Translations under genes and position numbers: made by a program | In this document: one piece after another, positions 16,936-25,371 of the stretch | Numbering within the stretch: position 1 is the stretch's first letter | Layout: the number at the start of each line of letters is the position of its first letter | The notes under the pieces: model-generated | Seen by the model: the letters and a program-made list of their open reading frames with translations, nothing else | The model's database searches: none | What the model was told of the DNA's origin: nothing | Assembly: GCA_047971315.1 (NCBI GenBank) | Contig: JBKDZP010000012.1 | Location: forward strand, 1-44,776 | Length of the DNA: 44,776 nucleotides | Reading direction: 5' to 3' | From: JBKDZP01 sp047971315 | GTDB taxonomy: Bacteria > Bacillota_I > Bacilli_A > RF39 > UBA660

Positions 16936-17475
16936 ATGAACCGCCTAAAAGCAAAATATAATAAAGAAATTATACCTAGTTTAAGAGAAGAATTTAAATA
17001 TGCTAATGTAATGGAAGTTCCAGCATTAGACAAAATAGTTGTTAATATGGGTGTTGGTGATTCAACTACTAATAGTAAATTATTAGATGCTGCTATGGCT
17101 GATTTAGAATTGATTACAGGTCAAAAACCAGTATCAACTAAAGCAAAAAAGTCAATTGCAGGATTTAAAGTAAGAGAAGGACAACCAATTGGTTGTAAAG
17201 TTACTCTTCGTGGTGAGCAAATGTATAACTTTTTAGATAAATTAGTTAGTATTACATTACCACGTGTTAGAGATTTTAGAGGAATTTCTAATAAATCATT
17301 TGATGGAAGAGGAAATTATACTTTAGGACTTAATGAACAACTTATATTCACAGAAGTAGAGTATGATAACGTTGTTAAAGTGCGAGGAATGGATATAGTT
17401 TTTGTAACAACAGCAAAAACAAATGAAGAAGCGTACGCTCTCTTAAAGGGTTTTGGTATGCCATTTAAGAAGTAA
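16936..17475 (+). CDS. rplE: 50S ribosomal protein L5
   Basis: 179 residues. MNRLKAKYNKEIIPSLREEF, VVNMGVGDSTTNSKLLDAA, GQKPVSTKAKKSIAGFKVRE and PRVRDFRGISNKSFDGRGNY identify L5, which binds 5S rRNA and contacts P-site tRNA. Ribosome binding site AAAGGAGG. Confidence 0.98.
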   Translation: MNRLKAKYNKEIIPSLREEFKYANVMEVPALDKIVVNMGVGDSTTNSKLLDAAMADLELITGQKPVSTKAKKSIAGFKVREGQPIGCKVTLRGEQMYNFLDKLVSITLPRVRDFRGISNKSFDGRGNYTLGLNEQLIFTEVEYDNVVKVRGMDIVFVTTAKTNEEAYALLKGFGMPFKK

Positions 17476-17491
17476 AAAATAGGAGGATATT

Positions 17492-17677
17492 ATGGCTAAA
17501 AAAAGCATGATTATAAAAGCTAGTAGAAAACCAAAATTTAAAGTACGTGAATATACTCGTTGTCAAAGATGTGGTAGACCACATTCAGTACTTTATAAAT
17601 ATGGAATTTGTCGTATATGTTTTAGAGAACTAGCATATAAAGGACAAATACCTGGGATTACAAAATCTAGTTGGTAA
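17492..17677 (+). CDS. rpsZ: 30S ribosomal protein S14, zinc type
   Basis: 61 residues, the short zinc-binding form. Four Cys form the ribbon: CQRCGRP and CRICFRELAYKGQIPG. The longer zinc-free paralogue rpsN is not in this window. Ribosome binding site AGGAGG, spaced 16 nt after rplE. Confidence 0.98.
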   Translation: MAKKSMIIKASRKPKFKVREYTRCQRCGRPHSVLYKYGICRICFRELAYKGQIPGITKSSW

Positions 17678-17696
17678 TTAAAGAAGGGAGGATATT

Positions 17697-18092
17697 ATGG
17701 TAACAGATCCAATTGCAGATATGCTTACAAGAATTCGTAATGCAAATCAAATGCGATATAAAGAAGTTGAAGTACCCGCTTCAAAAATAAAATTAGAAAT
17801 AGCTAGAATATTAAAAGAAGAAGGTTTTATAATTGATTATAAAATCAAAAAAAATAATGTTCAAAATGTTATATTATTAAATTTAAAGTATGGGCAAAAT
17901 AAAGAACGTGTTATTACAGGTTTAAAAAGAATTTCTAAACCAGGATTACGTGTTTATGCAAAAGCTGAAGAAGTTCCTAGAGTTCTTAGTGGACTTGGAA
18001 TTGCTGTTGTTTCTACATCTAATGGTGTAATGACAGATAAGCAAGCTAGAAAAGCATCTCTTGGTGGAGAAGTATTAGCCTATATTTGGTAG
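17697..18092 (+). CDS. rpsH: 30S ribosomal protein S8
   Basis: 131 residues. VTDPIADMLTRIRNANQMRY at the start and RISKPGLRVYAKAEEVPRVL, then LGIAVVSTSNGVMTDKQARK at the end. S8 is a primary 16S rRNA binder and in other bacteria is the translational repressor of the spc operon. Confidence 0.98.
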   Translation: MVTDPIADMLTRIRNANQMRYKEVEVPASKIKLEIARILKEEGFIIDYKIKKNNVQNVILLNLKYGQNKERVITGLKRISKPGLRVYAKAEEVPRVLSGLGIAVVSTSNGVMTDKQARKASLGGEVLAYIW

Positions 18093-18110
18093 AAAGTTAG
18101 GAGGATTAAA

Positions 18111-18641
18111 ATGAGTCGTATTGGAAATAGAATTTTAACAATACCTGAAAATGTTATAGTATCGGTTAATGGTAATATAGTTTCAGTAAAAGGTCCTAAA
18201 GGTGAACTTTCTACTGAGGTAAATAAAAATATTACAGTTACTGTTAAAGATAATACAGTAGTTGTTGAAAGAAAAAGTGACTTATTTAAAAACTTTCATG
18301 GGACAGCAAATGCTAACATTAATAATATGTTAATTGGTGTAACAGAAGGTTTTACAAAAGGTTTAGAATCTGTAGGAGTTGGGTATCGTTTTGCATTAAA
18401 TGGTAATAAAATTACTGTAACTGCAGGATATTCACATCCAGTAATTGTAGATATTCCAGAAGGAATAACTGTTGAAGCAATTAGTAATACAGAATTAAAA
18501 TTAACTGGTATTGATAAATGTTTAATTGGTGAGTTCGCTGCAAACATCAGAAAAATTAGACAACCAGAACCTTATAAAGGAAAAGGAATTCGTTACAAAG
18601 GTGAAATTGTTCGCCGTAAAGAAGGAAAAAAAGCAGCATAA
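18111..18641 (+). CDS. rplF: 50S ribosomal protein L6
   Basis: 176 residues. MSRIGNRILTIPENV, VKGPKGELS, GVGYRFALNGNKITVTAGYS, and the C-terminal RKIRQPEPYKGKGIRYKGE are diagnostic. L6 lies near the factor-binding site. Ribosome binding site AGGAGG. Confidence 0.98.
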   Translation: MSRIGNRILTIPENVIVSVNGNIVSVKGPKGELSTEVNKNITVTVKDNTVVVERKSDLFKNFHGTANANINNMLIGVTEGFTKGLESVGVGYRFALNGNKITVTAGYSHPVIVDIPEGITVEAISNTELKLTGIDKCLIGEFAANIRKIRQPEPYKGKGIRYKGEIVRRKEGKKAA

Positions 18642-18669
18642 CGTAATTTAGTAAAGGAGAGGAATACTC

Positions 18670-19032
18670 ATGATTAATAAAGTATCTCGTAATGAAGTAC
18701 GTAAAGCTAGACATGCTCGTGTTAGAGCAAAAGTTAGTGGTACAGCAAGTGCACCTAGACTTAATGTGTTTAGATCTAATCAAAATATTTTTGCTCAAAT
18801 TATTGATGATGAAATTGGTGTAACATTAGTTTCAGCTTCATCAATTGATAAAGAATTGAAACTTTCAAACGGTGGAAATATTGAAGCTGCTACAAAAGTT
18901 GGAGAATTAGTTGCAAAAAGAGCAAAAGAAGCAAAAATCACAAAAGTAATTTTCGATAGAGGTGGATACCTATATCATGGTCGTGTTAAAGCTTTAGCTG
19001 ATGCGGCACGAGAAAATGGACTAGAATTCTAA
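18670..19032 (+). CDS. rplR: 50S ribosomal protein L18
   Basis: 120 residues. RHARVRAKVSGTASAPRLNV, then IFDRGGYLYHGRVKALADAA and the terminal ARENGLEF are consensus. L18 binds 5S rRNA with L5. Ribosome binding site AAAGGAGAGG. Confidence 0.98.
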   Translation: MINKVSRNEVRKARHARVRAKVSGTASAPRLNVFRSNQNIFAQIIDDEIGVTLVSASSIDKELKLSNGGNIEAATKVGELVAKRAKEAKITKVIFDRGGYLYHGRVKALADAARENGLEF

Positions 19033-19046
19033 AAGGAGGGTAATCA

Positions 19047-19550
19047 ATGGAAAATAGAAGAAGAGAACCACGCCCAAAACTATATGAAGAACAAGTTATC
19101 AACATTGGTAGGGTTACAAAAGTAACCAAAGGTGGTCGTCATTTCCGTTTTTCTGCTACTGTTGTAGTAGGAGATAAAAAAGGTAAAGTTGGACTTGGTA
19201 CTGGTAAAGCAAATGAAGTACCAGATGCAATTAAAAAAGCAGTTCAAGCTGCAACCAAAAAAGTAGTTAATGTATCACTAGTTGATGAAAGAACAATCCC
19301 ACATGAAGCAATAGGTGTTAGAGGAGCAAGTAAAGTAATGCTTAAACCAGCAGCCGAAGGTACAGGAGTTAAAGCAGGTGGACCTGTTAGAGCGGTACTT
19401 GAAATGGCTGGAGTTAAAGATATTTTATCTAAATCTCTAGGTTCTAATACAAAAATAAATATGGCATATGCAACTTTAGAAGCTTTGAAATCACAAAGAA
19501 CAAAAGAAGAAGTAGCTTTACTTCGTGGTAAGAAAGTAGAGGAAATCTAA
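19047..19550 (+). CDS. rpsE: 30S ribosomal protein S5
   Basis: 167 residues. EQVINIGRVTKVTKGGRHFR and VVVGDKKGKVGLGTGKANEV, then GVRGASKVMLKPAAEGTGVK, are typical. S5 shapes the mRNA entry site and decoding fidelity. The stop codon shares one base with the rplO start, leaving no room for rpmD (L30), which lies here in most bacteria. Confidence 0.98.
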   Translation: MENRRREPRPKLYEEQVINIGRVTKVTKGGRHFRFSATVVVGDKKGKVGLGTGKANEVPDAIKKAVQAATKKVVNVSLVDERTIPHEAIGVRGASKVMLKPAAEGTGVKAGGPVRAVLEMAGVKDILSKSLGSNTKINMAYATLEALKSQRTKEEVALLRGKKVEEI

Positions 19551-19993
19551 TGAAATTACATAGTATGCATCCAAACGAAGGTTCTAAAACAACTCGTAAA
19601 AGACTTGGTAGAGGAACAAGTAGTGGACTTGGAAAAACAAGTGGTAAAGGTCACAAAGGGCAAAATGCTCGTAGTGGTGGAGGAGTTCGTCCTGGATTTG
19701 AAGGAGGACAATTACCTTTATATAGAAGATTACCAAAAAGAGGATTTTCAAATGCTAGATTTAAAGTAGAATATGCTGTTATTAATTTAAGTGATTTAAA
19801 TAGTTTTGAAAATGAAGCTGTTATTTCACCAGAATTATTAAAAGAAATGGGAATTGTAAAAAATCAATTAGATGGAGTTAAAGTTTTAGGAAATGGAACT
19901 TTAGAAAAAAAATTAACTGTAAAAGCACATAAATTTTCAAAAGTTGCTAAAGATGAAATAGAAAAATTAGGTGGAAAAGCAGAGGTGATTTAA
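19550..19993 (+). CDS. rplO: 50S ribosomal protein L15
   Basis: 147 residues. MKLHSMHPNEGSKTTRKRLG, RGTSSGLGKTSGKGHKGQNA and GFEGGQLPLYRRLPKRGF identify L15. It is translated from an ATG overlapping the rpsE stop. Its usual upstream neighbour L30 is missing. Confidence 0.98.
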   Translation: MKLHSMHPNEGSKTTRKRLGRGTSSGLGKTSGKGHKGQNARSGGGVRPGFEGGQLPLYRRLPKRGFSNARFKVEYAVINLSDLNSFENEAVISPELLKEMGIVKNQLDGVKVLGNGTLEKKLTVKAHKFSKVAKDEIEKLGGKAEVI

Positions 19994-19994
19994 T

Positions 19995-21269
19995 ATGTTT
20001 GCAAAAATTTCGCAAATATTTAATCCCGAAAATAAAGAAATAAGAAAAAAAATATTATTTGTATTTCTTTCTTTATTTGTATTTAAATTAGGAACAACAA
20101 TTATTGTGCCTGGGGTAGATACTGAAAGTTTAGGAACTAGTGACTTAGGCTTTTTGGAATTAATTAATGCAATGGGTGGTGGAGCTTTAGAGCAATTTTC
20201 AATATTTGCTTTGGGGGTAATGCCATATATTACTGCATCAATTATTATTCAATTATTACAAATGGATATAGTTCCTTATCTTTCTGAATTAGGTAAGCAA
20301 GGAGGAACTGGAAGAGCTAAGTTAAATCAAATTACTAGATATTTAGGAATTGCATTGGCTTTTATTCAAGGATATATGTTTTCATTTGCTTTTGTAAGTG
20401 GAGGAACACCAGTTGAATATTTGATTTTCGCACTTGTTTTAACAGCGGGAACTTCATTATTACTTTGGATTGGTGATCAAATGACTGCTAAAGGATTTGG
20501 AAATGGTATTTCATTAATAATAATGGCAGGTATAATTGCAAACTTACCAACTATGTTTGTTCAAGCATGGAATGGTTTAGTTTCATTTGATACAACACAA
20601 TTAATGGTATTTGGTATTGTTAAGTTTGCTTTCTTTGTATTATTATATTTTGGAATTATTCTTGGAGTAGTATTTGTTGAAAGTGCTGAAAGAAGAATTC
20701 CAATTCAATACGCAAATAAATCAATTAGTAATTCTAGTTCAAAACAAAGTTATATTCCTTTTAAGTTAAATTCAGCAGGAGTTATTCCGGTAATATTTGC
20801 TTCAACAATTATTACAATTCCTGGAGTACTTGCTCAATTTATTAAAAATGATTCATTGACTTTGTTTGTTAGTAATTGGTTATCACTTACTTCAGTAACT
20901 GGTTTTATATTATATGTTATTTGTATTTTTGGATTTGCTTACTTTTATACATTTATACAATTAAAACCAAGAGAATTATCTGATAATTTAAATCAAAATG
21001 GTGGATTTATTCCAGGAATTAGACCTGGTGAAGAAACTGTAAATTATATTAGTAAAGTTTTAAAAAGAATTACAACTGTTGGAGCATTAAGCTTATCTTT
21101 AATTGCAGCTATTCCAGTATTATTTGGAATGTTATCAAGTTTACCTACTAGTGTAACTGTAGGAGGAACTGGAATTCTAATTGTAGTTGGAGTTGCACTT
21201 GAAACTTATAAACAATTATCAAGTGAAGTAAGCACTCGAAAAGTTGCTAGAGGAAGAAGAAAAAGATAA
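19995..21269 (+). CDS. secY: protein translocase subunit SecY
   Basis: 424 residues, ten predicted transmembrane helices. Family landmarks are the plug and helix 2 region (ALGVMPYITASIIIQLLQMD, followed by VPYLSELGKQGGTGRAKLNQ), the cytoplasmic loop VESAERRIPIQYA, and FAYFYTFIQLKPRELSDNL with GFIPGIRPGEET. It forms the Sec channel with SecE and SecG, neither of which is here. The start is one base after the rplO stop; translation is probably coupled. Confidence 0.98.
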   Translation: MFAKISQIFNPENKEIRKKILFVFLSLFVFKLGTTIIVPGVDTESLGTSDLGFLELINAMGGGALEQFSIFALGVMPYITASIIIQLLQMDIVPYLSELGKQGGTGRAKLNQITRYLGIALAFIQGYMFSFAFVSGGTPVEYLIFALVLTAGTSLLLWIGDQMTAKGFGNGISLIIMAGIIANLPTMFVQAWNGLVSFDTTQLMVFGIVKFAFFVLLYFGIILGVVFVESAERRIPIQYANKSISNSSSKQSYIPFKLNSAGVIPVIFASTIITIPGVLAQFIKNDSLTLFVSNWLSLTSVTGFILYVICIFGFAYFYTFIQLKPRELSDNLNQNGGFIPGIRPGEETVNYISKVLKRITTVGALSLSLIAAIPVLFGMLSSLPTSVTVGGTGILIVVGVALETYKQLSSEVSTRKVARGRRKR

Positions 21270-21270
21270 T

Positions 21271-21927
21271 ATGAAAAGTGTAATACTTATTGCGCCACCA
21301 GCAGCTGGAAAAGGAACACAATCTAAGTTATTATGTGATTTATACAATTTTGAACACATATCAACAGGAGATTTACTAAGAAGTGAGTTGAAAAAAGATA
21401 GTGAAATTGGTAAATCTATTAAAGAAATTATGGAAACTGGTAAATTAGTAAATGATGAAATAATAATTAGCTTACTTATTAATAAATTAAATTTCTTAGT
21501 TTGTAATGGATATATATTGGATGGGTTTCCTAGAAATTTAGAACAAGCAATTGCTTATGATAAAATGTTAAAAAATAATGGTCAGAGTATTGATTATGTT
21601 ATTCATTTAGTGTTATCAAAAGAAGAAGCAAAAAAACGTATAGTTGGTAGAATTTCTTGTCCTAATTGTGGAAGCATTTATAATGATTTAATTAAAGATT
21701 CTAATCCTTTATTAACAAATTTTTGTGATAAATGTGGGACTTCTTTAGTTAAAAGAGATGATGATAATGAAGAAACTTTTGATGTAAGGTTTGATACTTA
21801 TGTTGAAGAGACTTCTCCACTTATTAATTATTATAATAATTTAGGAAAGTTATACGAAGTAGATAGTAGTTTAGGTAAAATGGAAATATTTAATCAAATT
21901 ACTTCTATTATAGGTGATCAAATATGA
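21271..21927 (+). CDS. adk: adenylate kinase
   Basis: 218 residues; interconverts AMP, ADP and ATP. The ATG at 21271 follows the secY stop by 1 nt. Motifs: ISTGDLLRSEL for AMP binding, GYILDGFPRN, and a zinc-type lid with CPNCG and CDKCG, as in Gram-positive enzymes. The P-loop reads APPAAGKGTQ rather than the near-universal G-x-P-GAGKGTQ; the Lys-Gly-Thr core is kept but the first glycines are replaced by Ala and Pro. The lid and NMP regions are complete, so the enzyme is probably active. Confidence 0.95.
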   Translation: MKSVILIAPPAAGKGTQSKLLCDLYNFEHISTGDLLRSELKKDSEIGKSIKEIMETGKLVNDEIIISLLINKLNFLVCNGYILDGFPRNLEQAIAYDKMLKNNGQSIDYVIHLVLSKEEAKKRIVGRISCPNCGSIYNDLIKDSNPLLTNFCDKCGTSLVKRDDDNEETFDVRFDTYVEETSPLINYYNNLGKLYEVDSSLGKMEIFNQITSIIGDQI

Positions 21928-22670
21928 TTACTATAAAATCAGTTCGTGAAATTGAATTGATGAAAATAGCAGGTGAAATAGTAGGAAAGACTCATTTATA
22001 TTTAGAACAATTTATAAAAGAGGGAATTTCTACTAAAGAACTTGATAAACTTGCAAATGATTTTATATTAAAGTCTGATGCTACTCCATCTTTCAAAGGT
22101 TTATATGGATTTCCAGGTACTATTTGTATTTCAATTAATGAAGAAGTAGTTCATGGAATTCCAGGAAATCGTAAATTAAAAAATGGAGATATTGTGACTT
22201 TAGATATTGGTGCTTGTTATAGAGGGTACCACGGAGATTCAGCTTGGACTTATTCCGTTGGTGAAATAAGTTCTGAGAAAAAGCGTTTATTAGAACAAAC
22301 TAAAGAATCTTTATATGTTGGTTTATCTGTGATAAAAGATGGAATACATGTTGGAGATATTGGTTATGCAATATCTGAATATGCAAAGAAATGTCATCTT
22401 GGAGTTGTAAAAGAACTTGTTGGCCATGGAATTGGTTCACATGTTCATGAAGAACCAGATATTCCCAATTTTGGTAATAAAAAGACTGGACCTATCTTAA
22501 AAGAAGGTATGGTTATAGCTGTAGAACCAATGCTTAATCTAGGATCTTCTGATGTAGTTATCTTAGATGATGATTGGACAATAGTGACTGATGATAATAA
22601 ACCATCTGCTCACTTTGAGCATACTGTATTAGTAACTAAAGATGGGTATACAATTTTAACAAAGAGGTGA
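21924..22670 (+). CDS. map: methionine aminopeptidase, type I
   Basis: 248 residues; removes N-terminal Met from new proteins. Metal ligands are visible: Asp in LDIGACYRGYHGDSAWTYSV (two Asp), His in GHGIGSHVHEEPDIPNFG, Glu in VIAVEPMLNLG and Glu in SAHFEHTVLVT. The gene overlaps adk by 4 nt (ATGA) and ends in TGA 4 nt before infA. Confidence 0.97.
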   Translation: MITIKSVREIELMKIAGEIVGKTHLYLEQFIKEGISTKELDKLANDFILKSDATPSFKGLYGFPGTICISINEEVVHGIPGNRKLKNGDIVTLDIGACYRGYHGDSAWTYSVGEISSEKKRLLEQTKESLYVGLSVIKDGIHVGDIGYAISEYAKKCHLGVVKELVGHGIGSHVHEEPDIPNFGNKKTGPILKEGMVIAVEPMLNLGSSDVVILDDDWTIVTDDNKPSAHFEHTVLVTKDGYTILTKR

Positions 22671-22674
22671 TAAG

Positions 22675-22944
22675 ATGCCAAAAAAACCAGTAAATAAAAA
22701 AAGATACAATAATGAAGATAAAAAAGAAGTAAATAAAAAATCAGCAATTGAAGTTGAAGGTAAAGTATTAGAAGTTTTACCAGGAGGACAATTTAAAGTT
22801 GAACTTGAAAATAAATATACTGTAGTGGCTCACGTTTCTGGTAAAATCCGAATGAACTATATTCGCATTTTACAAGGTGATACAGTTGTAATAGAATTGT
22901 CTGAATATGATTTAACACGTGGGCGAATAACCTATAGAAAATAG
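22675..22944 (+). CDS. infA: translation initiation factor IF-1 with N-terminal extension
   Basis: 89 residues; the OB-fold core is standard (AIEVEGKVLEVLPGGQFKVE, AHVSGKIRMNYIRILQGD, LTRGRITYRK). IF-1 normally starts 2-5 residues before the first strand and is about 72 residues long. Here about 20 extra residues precede it, very rich in Lys, Asn and Glu (PKKPVNKKRYNNEDKKEV). No later in-frame ATG exists before the core, and GAGGTGATAAG lies just before 22675, so the extension is likely translated. Confidence 0.95.
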   Translation: MPKKPVNKKRYNNEDKKEVNKKSAIEVEGKVLEVLPGGQFKVELENKYTVVAHVSGKIRMNYIRILQGDTVVIELSEYDLTRGRITYRK

Positions 22945-22955
22945 GAGGGATTATT

Positions 22956-23072
22956 ATGAAAATAAAACCATCAGTTAAAAAAATGTGTGATGGATGTAAA
23001 GTCGTTAGAAGAAAAGGTAAAGTTTGGATTATTTGTAGTAAAAATCCAAAACATAAACAAAGACAAGGTTAA
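22956..23072 (+). CDS. rpmJ: 50S ribosomal protein L36, zinc type
   Basis: 38 residues, read directly from the sequence: MKIKPSVKKMCDGCKVVRRK, then GKVWIICSKNPKHKQRQG. Three Cys (CDGC, IIC) and the His in NPKHKQ form the zinc site of the C+ form. Ribosome binding site AGGAGGG. Normal position between infA and rpsM. Confidence 0.97.
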   Translation: MKIKPSVKKMCDGCKVVRRKGKVWIICSKNPKHKQRQG

Positions 23073-23087
23073 AATAGGAGGTGTTTT

Positions 23088-23453
23088 ATGGCACGTATTA
23101 AAGGTGTAGATATACCAAATAATAAAAGAATTGAAATTTCTTTAACTTATGTACATGGAATTGGAAGAAGTTTATCTAATACAATTTTAAATGATGCAAA
23201 AGTAGATGTTAATAAAAGAGCTGGAGAACTTAATAGTGAAGAATTAGAAGCTATCAGAAGCGAAGTTGATAAGTACACTATTGAAGGTGATTTAAGACGT
23301 GAAGTTAATATGAGTATTAAAACTAAAATGGAAATTAATTCATATGAAGGAACTCGTCATAAAAAAGGATTACCAGTTAGAGGTCAAAGAACAAGTCGCA
23401 ATGCTAGAACTCGTAAGGGTAAAGGAAAAACAGTTGCGAACAAGAAGAAATAA
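23088..23453 (+). CDS. rpsM: 30S ribosomal protein S13
   Basis: 121 residues. MARIKGVDIPNNKRIEISLT, YVHGIGRSLSNTIL, SYEGTRHKKGLPVRGQRTSR and NARTRKGKGKTVANKKK are diagnostic. S13 forms head bridges to the 50S subunit and contacts P-site tRNA. Ribosome binding site AGGAGG. Confidence 0.98.
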   Translation: MARIKGVDIPNNKRIEISLTYVHGIGRSLSNTILNDAKVDVNKRAGELNSEELEAIRSEVDKYTIEGDLRREVNMSIKTKMEINSYEGTRHKKGLPVRGQRTSRNARTRKGKGKTVANKKK

Positions 23454-23480
23454 TTTTAACTAAAAAAGGAGGTTATATAA

Positions 23481-23864
23481 ATGGCTTATAAACCAAGAAA
23501 ACGTAAAGTTAAAAAGAATGTTCCAGAAGGAAGAGCATATATAAGATCAACTTTTAATAATTCTATTGTTACAATTACTGACAAAGAAGGAAATGCTATT
23601 AGTTGGGCATCTGCTGGAACTTTAGGATTTAAAGGAAGTAAAAAATCAACTCCATTTGCTGCTGGAATGTCAGCTGAAGCAGCAGGAAAAGCTGCATTTG
23701 ATATGGGGATGAGAAAAGTTGATGTATTTGTCAATGGATTAGGTTCAGGACGTGAAACAGCAGTTCGTTCATTACAAACAGCTGGTCTAGAAATTTCTTC
23801 AATTACTGATGTAACACCTGTACCACATAATGGATGTCGTCCACCAAAACGTCCACGTGGATAA
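23481..23864 (+). CDS. rpsK: 30S ribosomal protein S11
   Basis: 127 residues. GRAYIRSTFNNSIVTITDKE, GNAISWASAGTLGFKGSKKS and the terminal DVTPVPHNGCRPPKRPRG are consensus. S11 is on the 30S platform near the E site. Ribosome binding site AAAGGAGG. Confidence 0.98.
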   Translation: MAYKPRKRKVKKNVPEGRAYIRSTFNNSIVTITDKEGNAISWASAGTLGFKGSKKSTPFAAGMSAEAAGKAAFDMGMRKVDVFVNGLGSGRETAVRSLQTAGLEISSITDVTPVPHNGCRPPKRPRG

Positions 23865-23884
23865 AAGAAAAGGAGTGTGTTAAG

Positions 23885-24835
23885 ATGTTAAATTTTGAAA
23901 AACCAATTTATAGAATAACAGATTATGTAGAAAATAATAATTATGGAAAATTTGAATTAGAACCTTTAGAAAGAGGTTTTGGAACAACTTTAGGTAATGC
24001 ACTTAGAAGAGTTATGTTATCAAGCATGCCAGGTAGCGCAATAGTAGCTGTAAGAATAGATGGAGTAATGCATGAATTTCAAACTATCGAAGGTGTTGTA
24101 GAAGATGTTACTTCTATAATATTAAATTTGAAAAGTGTTGTTATAAAAAATCATACAATGGAAAATAAAGTAGCACACTTATCTGTAAATGAAGAAAGAG
24201 TTATAACTGCTAAAGATATTATTGTAGATGCTGATGTTGAGATAGTAAATCCAGATCAAGTTATTGCAACTATATCTAAAGGTGGTAAATTGGATATGGA
24301 ATTCATTATAGCTAATGGTAGAGGATATATTCCTTCAAATGAAAATAAATCATTTGTTGAAAATGATAAGATTGGATTTATTCCTATTGATGCATTATAT
24401 TCTCCAATTGAAAGAATTAGTTATGATGTTGAAAATGCTCGTGTTGGGCAAAATGCTAGTTATGATAAATTAATTTTAAATGTTCAAACTAATGGGTCAA
24501 TTAGACCAGAAGAAGCTATGTCATTAGCTGCAAAAATATTAATTGAACATTTAGATGTAGTTACTAATTTAAGTGAAATAGCAGATACTACAGGTATTAT
24601 GAATGCTAAACAAGAAGATACAAAACTTAGAAAATTAGAAACTGCAATTGATGATTTAGATTTCTCAGTAAGAGCTTATAACTGTTTAAAAAGAGCAGGT
24701 ATTAATACATTAGGAGATTTAACAGAAAAATCAGAATTAGAAATGATGAAAATCCGTAATTTGGGTAAAAAATCTTTAAAAGAAGTTATTGAAAAGATTA
24801 AGGATATGGGACTTAAATTTAGTGATGAAGATTAA
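23885..24835 (+). CDS. rpoA: RNA polymerase alpha subunit
   Basis: 316 residues. The ATG at 23885 follows AAAAGGAG; a longer frame opening at 23834 lies inside rpsK and is not supported. N domain: PLERGFGTTLGNALRRVMLS, PGSAIVAVRIDGVMHEFQTI. Linker near residues 230-250. C domain with the two helix-hairpin-helix motifs: LDFSVRAYNCLKRAGINTLG and KIRNLGKKSLKEVIEK-type (residues about 290-305). It assembles RNA polymerase and binds UP elements and activators. Confidence 0.98.
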   Translation: MLNFEKPIYRITDYVENNNYGKFELEPLERGFGTTLGNALRRVMLSSMPGSAIVAVRIDGVMHEFQTIEGVVEDVTSIILNLKSVVIKNHTMENKVAHLSVNEERVITAKDIIVDADVEIVNPDQVIATISKGGKLDMEFIIANGRGYIPSNENKSFVENDKIGFIPIDALYSPIERISYDVENARVGQNASYDKLILNVQTNGSIRPEEAMSLAAKILIEHLDVVTNLSEIADTTGIMNAKQEDTKLRKLETAIDDLDFSVRAYNCLKRAGINTLGDLTEKSELEMMKIRNLGKKSLKEVIEKIKDMGLKFSDED

Positions 24836-24854
24836 CAGTTAGGAGGAATTTATT

Positions 24855-25211
24855 ATGGCTTATAGAAAATTAGGACGTACTAATAAACATAGAAGAAGTA
24901 TGTTAGCTAATTTAACAAAAGATTTAATCACTCATGAGAGAATCGAAACTACTGAAACTAGAGCTAAAGAAGTACGTAAGTTTTTTGATAAAATGGTTAC
25001 TTACGGAAAAGATGGTTCTTTAGTTTCTAGAAGAAAAGCTGTAGCTTTCTTACAAAATGATAAAGAAGCTGCTAAAAAAGTATTTGATGATTATGCTGTT
25101 CGTTATACTAATAGAAATGGTGGATATACTAGAATATTAAAATTAACTGAACGTAGAGGCGATGATGCTTTAATGGTTATTCTTGAAGTAGTAGAAGGAG
25201 ATGCAAAATAA
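24855..25211 (+). CDS. rplQ: 50S ribosomal protein L17
   Basis: 118 residues. MAYRKLGRTNKHRRSMLANL, TKDLITHERIETTETRAKEV, and RNGGYTRILKLTERRGDDA are typical. Last gene of the superoperon; the terminator begins within its final codons. Confidence 0.98.
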   Translation: MAYRKLGRTNKHRRSMLANLTKDLITHERIETTETRAKEVRKFFDKMVTYGKDGSLVSRRKAVAFLQNDKEAAKKVFDDYAVRYTNRNGGYTRILKLTERRGDDALMVILEVVEGDAK

Positions 25212-25226
25212 GCATCTTTTTTTTTT
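25199..25226 (+). terminator. terminator of the ribosomal superoperon
   Basis: AGATGC (25199-25204) pairs with GCATCT (25212-25217), loop AAAATAA includes the rplQ stop, and a T tract runs to 25226. Confidence 0.9.
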
Positions 25227-25371
25227 ATGTTTGGCCTAAATATTGAAATTAAACTTAAAGTAGGTTATAATTAGGTTAAGTATAAATATTATTAAGTTTA
25301 TAGAAAGGAGTTCAATAGGTATTTTAAGTAAAATTAGTTTTTTATAATCTTTACCTGTTGTTGTGATATAT

